Source: Prevotella sp. | GTDB lineage: Bacteria; Bacteroidota; Bacteroidia; Bacteroidales; Bacteroidaceae | DNA: 10,629 nt | NCBI GenBank assembly: GCA_017430675.1 | Contig: JAFRMM010000033.1 | Location: 1 to 10,629, forward strand | Direction: 5' to 3' | Part shown: piece by piece, positions 6,782 through 10,629 of the stretch | How positions within the stretch are numbered: the stretch's first letter is position 1 | Layout of the letters: each line of letters opens with the position of its first letter | Translations under genes and position numbers: made by a program | Notes under the pieces: model-generated | Told to the model about the DNA's origin: nothing | Seen by the model: only the letters and a program-made list of their open reading frames with translations | The model's database searches: none

Positions 6782-9560
6782 AAAAAAACAACCCCGACAG
6801 ACCCTCCCCCTGCCCCTCCCTATAGGGCGGGGGGCGATTACATTTAAGAGTAGGAAGTATCTACTCCCCTCCATTCAGGGAGGGGCAGGGGGGAGGGTCT
6901 GCTGCTGGTGGGTCTGTGTGGTTATTCTTCTTCTCTTTTTCCCGTTGATGACCGTGGGCCAGCAATGGCCGACAGTGAATCCCGAGGCCAAGCCCGGTGC
7001 CCGCTGGTGGTGGCTGGGCTCTGCCGTTGACAAGGAAAATCTGCAATGGAATATGCAGGAGTATGCCCGTCATGGCATCGGTGCCTTGGAGATTACCCCT
7101 CTTTACGGCGTGCAGGGGAACGACCGGAACAATATTCCCTATCTGTCTGATAAATGGATGGAAATGCTGCGCTATACTGAGGAACTGGGCCGCCAGAACG
7201 GTATCGAGATAGACATGGCCACGGGCACGGGATGGCCTTTTGGCGGTCCGTGGGTGCCGTTGGAGGAGAGTGCCTGCCGGGCGGTGTTCGTGGAACAGTC
7301 CTTCATTGGTGATAAGGTGGCGAATATGGACCTGCGGCCTACTGAGGAGAAAGACCGCAAGAATGCCGTGCTCCATAAGGCGATGCTTTTCGGACATGAC
7401 AGTTCTGTCGTTGATGTCACGGATTGCATGACCGACGGCTTCCTGAACTGGAAAGCCTCGAAGGCAGACAGCAAACTCCTGGGCGGCAAGGACGACAGCA
7501 AGACCGTCGTGGTGCTCTATATCAAGTACGGCGTGATGAAGGTGAAGCGGGCGGCTCCCGGAGGAGAGGGACTGGTCATCGACCACTTTGACCGCAAGGC
7601 TGTGGCCAACTACCTGAAGCACATCGAGGAGGCCTTTGAGCGCACCCATACGCCTTATCCCCATACGTTCTTCAACGACAGTTACGAGGTGGCCGATGCC
7701 ACTTGGACACCAACGCTCTTCGAGGAGTTCTACAAGCGGCGCGGCTATCGTCTGGAAGACCATCTGCTGGCTTTCACCCACGGAGATGTGAAACTCGTTT
7801 CTGACTACCGTGAGACACTTTCTGATCTGCTCTTGGAGAACTTCACCCGGCAATGGACGGATTGGGCCCATAGCCACGGGGCCATCACCCGTAATCAGGC
7901 ACATGGTTCTCCGGCAAACTTGATTGACTGCTATGCCGCGGTGGATATTCCGGAGATTGAAGGCTTTGGCCTTTCTGACTTCGGCATCAAGGGATTGCGC
8001 CAGGATCCGGGCAAGACCCGCAAGAACGATTCCGACTATTCCATGTTCAAGTATGCTCCGTCGGCAGCCCATATCTGCGGTAAGCCCTATACGAGCAGCG
8101 AGACCTTCACATGGCTTACGGAGCATTTCCGCACCTCGCTCTCACAACTCAAGCCCGACCTTGACCTGATGTTCTGCGCCGGCGTGAACCACATGTTCTT
8201 CCACGGTACTTGTTATTCGCCGAAAGATGACCCGTGGCCGGGGTGGAAGTTCTATGCCTCGATAGACATGAGTCCCACGAACACTATCTGGCGCGATGCA
8301 CCTGCATTTATGGAATATGTGGAGCGTTGCCAGAGTTTCCTTCAGTGGGGACAGCCTGACAATGACTTCCTGGTCTTCCTACCCGTTCGGGATATGTGGA
8401 AGAAAAACCCCGACAAACTGCTGATGCAGTTCTCCATCCACGCGATGGGCAAACTGGCTCCTGAATTTATCAAGACCATCCTCGACATCGACAAGGCTGG
8501 TTTCGATTGTGACTATATCTCCGAGCGTCTGCTGATGGGCTGCAAGGTGGTGAATGGTGGAATCGAGACAGCCGCCGGAACCCGCTACAAAGCCCTCATC
8601 ATTCCCGGTAGCGGAGATATGCCCGAGCAGGTGAAGGCCCACATCGAAGCGATGAAGGCTCAGGGTGCAAAGGCTATCTATGGTACGGATGTGAAAGAGA
8701 TGAATGCTGCCGCCAAGCCTGAGACCATGAAGACGAAGTATGGGCTGAATGCTATCCGTCGCAAGAATCCCACGGGCTATCATTATTTCATTGCCAACCT
8801 GACGCCTCAGGATATTGAGACGGACGTTCCGTTGGGCGTTGACTTCAAGCGTGCTTGCTTCTTCAATCCTCTCAACGGTGATATCACGCCTGTTCCCATC
8901 GCTTTGGCCGACCATAAGATTCATCTCGCCCTGCGAAGCGGAGAGAGCATCATCGTGCAGACCTTTGATGACGCCCCTCAGCAACAGTCTGCCGATTTAC
9001 TGAAGGACCTGGTTTCCGTCTATCACCAAGCATCCACGGCCCATCCGCAGGAATATCCGCTCAACGGCCCGTGGACACTCTCGTTCATCGAAGAGGCTCC
9101 GAAGGTGGGGCAGACCTTCACTCTCGATAAACTTCAGACGTGGGAGACATTGAGCGATGAGACCCGCGTCACGATGGGGACCGGTGTCTATGAGACCACC
9201 GTCAAACTGAAGAAGAAGGATCTGAAGGATGCCACGGATTGGAAGATTGACCTTGGCGACGTGCGTGAGAGTGCCCGTGTCTATATCAACGGGCAGTATA
9301 TCGGTTGTGCATGGTCGGTACCCTTTGTGCTTGATTGCAAGAATACGCTGAAGGCAGGCCTGAACACCATCCGCATCGAGGTGACCAACCTGCCTGCCAA
9401 CCGCATTGCCGACCTAGACCGCCGTGGCGTGAAATGGCGTAAGATGGAGGAAATCAACGTGGTGGACATCAACTACAAAAAGACCTTATACGACACTTGG
9501 GAGCCCATGCCCAGCGGCCTGAACTCACAGGTGAAACTAATATCCACCATCAATCGCTAA
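6774..9560 (+). CDS. Secreted GH106-family glycosidase (alpha-L-rhamnosidase type)
   Basis: The product is 928 aa from the ATG at 6774. GH106 enzymes remove alpha-L-rhamnose, notably from pectins. Family features: 'PGARWWWLGSAVDKENLQWNMQEYARHGIGALEI' region (74-107), 'GTGWPFGGPWV' (151-161), 'FFNDSYEV' (299-306), 'DIPEIEGFG' (391-399) and 'YTSSETFTW' (439-447); acidic residues in the last three blocks are catalytic candidates. A jelly-roll, carbohydrate-binding-like domain is seen near the C-terminus ('ESARVYINGQYIGCAWSVPF'). The start is chosen because ATG 6774 overlaps the aldA stop and gives the basic start MSRKK. The hydrophobic core VCVVILLLFFPLMTVG (47-62) ends just before GQQ, a likely signal peptidase site. 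Between these, residues about 9-42 are encoded by repeat copy B, giving an unusually long n-region. Alternatives are GTG at 6918 or ATG at 6951; the latter would lose the signal peptide. Confidence 0.85.
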   Translation: MSRKKQPRQTLPLPLPIGRGAITFKSRKYLLPSIQGGAGGRVCCWWVCVVILLLFFPLMTVGQQWPTVNPEAKPGARWWWLGSAVDKENLQWNMQEYARHGIGALEITPLYGVQGNDRNNIPYLSDKWMEMLRYTEELGRQNGIEIDMATGTGWPFGGPWVPLEESACRAVFVEQSFIGDKVANMDLRPTEEKDRKNAVLHKAMLFGHDSSVVDVTDCMTDGFLNWKASKADSKLLGGKDDSKTVVVLYIKYGVMKVKRAAPGGEGLVIDHFDRKAVANYLKHIEEAFERTHTPYPHTFFNDSYEVADATWTPTLFEEFYKRRGYRLEDHLLAFTHGDVKLVSDYRETLSDLLLENFTRQWTDWAHSHGAITRNQAHGSPANLIDCYAAVDIPEIEGFGLSDFGIKGLRQDPGKTRKNDSDYSMFKYAPSAAHICGKPYTSSETFTWLTEHFRTSLSQLKPDLDLMFCAGVNHMFFHGTCYSPKDDPWPGWKFYASIDMSPTNTIWRDAPAFMEYVERCQSFLQWGQPDNDFLVFLPVRDMWKKNPDKLLMQFSIHAMGKLAPEFIKTILDIDKAGFDCDYISERLLMGCKVVNGGIETAAGTRYKALIIPGSGDMPEQVKAHIEAMKAQGAKAIYGTDVKEMNAAAKPETMKTKYGLNAIRRKNPTGYHYFIANLTPQDIETDVPLGVDFKRACFFNPLNGDITPVPIALADHKIHLALRSGESIIVQTFDDAPQQQSADLLKDLVSVYHQASTAHPQEYPLNGPWTLSFIEEAPKVGQTFTLDKLQTWETLSDETRVTMGTGVYETTVKLKKKDLKDATDWKIDLGDVRESARVYINGQYIGCAWSVPFVLDCKNTLKAGLNTIRIEVTNLPANRIADLDRRGVKWRKMEEINVVDINYKKTLYDTWEPMPSGLNSQVKLISTINR
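6799..6900. repeat. G/C-run palindromic repeat, copy B (paired, inside GH106 5' end)
   Basis: Two units face each other as imperfect inverted repeats: left 6799-6834 (AGACCCTCCCCCTGCCCCTC...) and right 6866-6900, whose complement begins AGACCCTCCCCCCTGCCCCT. Each has its own small hairpin (left with loop TATA, right CCCCTCC/GGAGGGG). A 31-nt AT-richer spacer separates them. G-quadruplex motifs lie on the minus strand at 6802-6820 and on the plus strand at 6878-6897. The end-to-end length is 102 bp, exactly 34 codons, and the frame stays open. No target-site duplication was recognised. Confidence 0.88.
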
Positions 9561-9650
9561 AACCCACCCCTGCCCCTCCCGAAGGGAGGGAAGTCTGGAA
9601 AGTAAGACGAAATAAGAGAACCCCTCCCTTGGGAGGGGCAGGGGTGGGTT
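9561..9650. repeat. G/C-run palindromic repeat, copy C (paired, convergent gap)
   Basis: Left unit 9561-9590 and right unit 9621-9650 are inverted copies: the first 20 bases (AACCCACCCCTGCCCCTCCC) are identical to the complement of the last 20. Each has a hairpin (CCCTCCC, GAA, GGGAGGG; and CCCCTCCC, TT, GGGAGGGG). The spacer is 30 nt and A-rich. The element begins on the base after the GH106 stop and ends 7 nt before the convergent hydratase stop, so it occupies 90 of 97 intergenic bases. G-quadruplex motifs are at 9563-9580 (minus strand) and 9631-9648 (plus strand). It may slow or stop transcription from both sides, but lacks U-tracts of intrinsic terminators. Confidence 0.92.
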
Positions 9651-9657
9651 GTTGGGT

Positions 9658-10122
9658 TTATTGAAAATAATACAAAAACGATGCAATACCCTCGAGGGCT
9701 GGCTTGCGCTGGCCCTCGATTTCTATCTTGAAGTCAATCTCAGCCTTGCAGATGCCACGCAGGTTCTGGATGTTGTGGAGTTTGGTCACCAGTCGCACAC
9801 GGCTGCCCGTGATGACAGGCTGTCCGAAGCGCATCTTGTCCATACCGTAGTTCACCAGCATCTTGATGTTGTTCACCTCGATAATCTGGTCCCACATATA
9901 GGGGAGCAAAGATAGTGTCAGATAGCCGTGGGCAATGGTGCTCTTGTACTGGCTTTCTTTCTGTGCACGCTCCACATCCACGTGAATCCACTGATGATCC
10001 AGCGTGGCATCGGCAAAGAGGTTGATACGTTCCTGATCTACCTGGAGCCAGTCAGAGGCTCCCAATTCCTCGCCCAAGTGGGCGGCAAACTCGTCGTACG
10101 AGTTAATCACTAATTTGTTCAT
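9658..10122 (-). CDS. MaoC-like (R)-specific hydratase/dehydratase
   Basis: The 154-aa protein has the hot-dog fold signature of MaoC/NodN-type hydratases: 'FADATLDHQWIHVDVERAQ' (36-54), with Asp42 and His47 at the catalytic Asp/His positions of the hydratase-2 motif, followed by 'STIAHGYLTLSLLP' (61-74), the conserved A-H-G-Y/F helix start. Length agrees with stand-alone members of the family. Relatives hydrate or dehydrate acyl-CoA-type substrates; the substrate here is not evident and no fatty-acid or polyhydroxyalkanoate genes are adjacent. It starts 22 nt after the stop of the upstream MFS transporter gene on the same strand and is probably co-transcribed with it. Start ATG at 10122 (MNKLVINSYDEF) fits the family N-terminus. 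Its 3' end faces the GH106 gene across repeat copy C. Confidence 0.85.
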   Translation of the reverse strand: MNKLVINSYDEFAAHLGEELGASDWLQVDQERINLFADATLDHQWIHVDVERAQKESQYKSTIAHGYLTLSLLPYMWDQIIEVNNIKMLVNYGMDKMRFGQPVITGSRVRLVTKLHNIQNLRGICKAEIDFKIEIEGQRKPALEGIASFLYYFQ

Positions 10123-10152
10123 GAGTTATTAAGTTTATGAGTTTTTAAGTTT
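10121..10152. repeat. Tandem 16-bp duplication at the MFS/hydratase junction
   Basis: Two adjacent 16-mers, ATGAGTTATTAAGTTT (10121-10136) and ATGAGTTTTTAAGTTT (10137-10152), differ at one base. They cover the space between repeat copy D and the hydratase start; the second copy contains the MFS stop codon and the first overlaps the hydratase ATG. Confidence 0.8.
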
Positions 10153-10629
10153 CAAGAAGTCCCTCCCTTCGGGAGGGGGTAGGGGTGGGCATCCTCCGGC
10201 TCTCAAAGAACCCGCGGGTCTTTATGATAAAGAGCAATGTGCCTGATACCTGAACTGCCGCAACGAGCCAGAAGGCAGGCACGTACCCCAGATACTCTGA
10301 AGCCACACCGCCGATGAGCACACCAAGCCCCATGCCTACATCCCATGAGACAAGAATCGTGCTGTTGGCTGTTCCGCGCTGATTGTTTCTTGCCACACTG
10401 ATAATCATGTTCTGGAAGGCAGGCCATATATGGCCGTTGCCCAGTCCGATGAGCAGGGCCGACGTGTAGTAACCGAAATCATTCGGACAGGCCACAAAGA
10501 GTGTATAGCCGAGTGCTGAGAGCACCACGCCTTCAGCCCCGTTCTGACTCAGTTTCCCTTCCCTGAGACCCTTGCTCCCTTGCAATCGGGAGGCAATCAG
10601 TCCTACGGAAAGCAGAGCGAAATAGACAC
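10145..10629 (-). CDS. MFS transporter, C-terminal part (5' end outside window)
   Basis: The frame is open to the right edge, so only about 160 C-terminal residues are present. Hydrophobic segments alternate with short loops as in the second half of a 12-helix MFS carrier: 'VYFALLSVGLIASRLQG', 'GVVLSALGYTLFVACP', 'SALLIGLGNGHIWPAFQNMIISVA', 'ILVSWDVGMGLGVLIGGVASEYLGY' and 'PAFWLVAAVQVSGTLLFII'. The 'NNQRGTANSTILVSWDVGMGLG' region resembles drug/metabolite efflux-type MFS carriers (helix 11 region), but the substrate is unknown. A TTG within the frame at 10585 is not the start, because membrane-protein sequence continues upstream of it. The last residues, MPTPTPSRREGLLET, are encoded largely by repeat copy D. 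The gene leads into the MaoC-like gene 22 nt downstream. Confidence 0.8.
   Translation of the reverse strand, partial: VYFALLSVGLIASRLQGSKGLREGKLSQNGAEGVVLSALGYTLFVACPNDFGYYTSALLIGLGNGHIWPAFQNMIISVARNNQRGTANSTILVSWDVGMGLGVLIGGVASEYLGYVPAFWLVAAVQVSGTLLFIIKTRGFFESRRMPTPTPSRREGLLET
10161..10190. repeat. G/C-run palindromic repeat, copy D (single unit, inside MFS 3' end)
   Basis: The unit has a perfect 7-bp hairpin (CCCTCCC, TTC, GGGAGGG; 10161-10177) and the G-run arm; plus-strand positions 10171-10189 form a four-run G-quadruplex motif with loops 1, 2 and 1. No inverted partner follows toward the hydratase gene, so this is a solo unit. It lies within the reading frame of the MFS transporter and encodes most of its last 15 residues. 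Orientation relative to that gene is the same as for copies A-C. Confidence 0.88.

Noticed and set aside
6861..8126. Minus-strand open frame (421 codons) opposite GH106
   Set aside because: The plus-strand frame has clear GH106 motifs over the same stretch; the antisense product has no family resemblance.
6799..9650. Paired repeats as a CRISPR array
   Set aside because: Units are inverted pairs at gene ends, thousands of bases apart, not regularly spaced direct repeats, and no cas gene is near.
9561..9650. Repeat copies as ordinary rho-independent terminators
   Set aside because: Hairpins are GC-rich, but none is followed by a U-tract, and copies B and D lie within coding frames, so a plain terminator reading does not explain them.
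10145..10585. MFS gene as a complete 146-codon gene starting at TTG 10585
   Set aside because: The frame stays open to the window edge and encodes a further membrane segment (VYFALLSVGLIASRL) upstream, so the gene is cut by the window, not short.

Overview
The window looks like ordinary chromosome of a Bacteroidetes bacterium, most likely a Prevotella-type gut or rumen species (family-level inference only). The reasons are: Bacteroidetes-type -7 promoter boxes (TAnnTTTG) ahead of metF, the esterase gene and aldA; a Bacteroidetes-style delta-prime clamp-loader subunit; a secreted family 106 glycosidase; and a secreted acetyl-esterase beside sugar uptake genes. No rRNA, tRNA, CRISPR array, transposase or prophage gene was seen.

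Layout. (1) 34-2167, minus strand: metF then holB, 18 nt apart and probably co-transcribed (one-carbon metabolism and DNA replication housekeeping). (2) 2168-2301: divergent promoter gap. (3) 2302-3771, plus: XylE-type sugar/proton symporter, ending at a strong bidirectional hairpin terminator that it shares with (4) 3837-5150, minus: secreted CE7-like acetyl esterase. (5) 5151-5341: AT-rich divergent promoter region. (6) 5342-9560, plus: aldA (lactaldehyde dehydrogenase) overlapping by 8 nt a secreted GH106 alpha-L-rhamnosidase-type enzyme. (7) 9658-10629, minus: the 3' part of an MFS transporter, then a MaoC-type hydratase. No gene-free stretch exceeds 300 bases.

Region 3-6 can be read as a small plant-glycan unit: deacetylation of the polymer, removal of terminal L-rhamnose, sugar uptake, and oxidation of L-lactaldehyde, the product of rhamnose or fucose breakdown, to lactate. 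The link is inferred from gene content and overlap; no SusC/SusD pair or rhamnose kinase/aldolase genes are in the window.

The most unusual signal is a family of G/C-run palindromic repeats present at four places (1-30, 6799-6900, 9561-9650, 10161-10190; six units). Each unit has a short hairpin (CCCTCCC/GGGAGGG type) with a variable loop, plus an arm that keeps four G-runs with very short loops, i.e. a G-quadruplex motif. Two copies are paired head to head as about 90-100 bp nested inverted repeats resembling MITE/BIME elements. All four lie at a gene's 3' end in the same orientation relative to that gene. Two appear to be translated: one adds exactly 34 codons inside the signal-peptide region of the GH106 gene, the other supplies the C-terminal tail of the MFS transporter.
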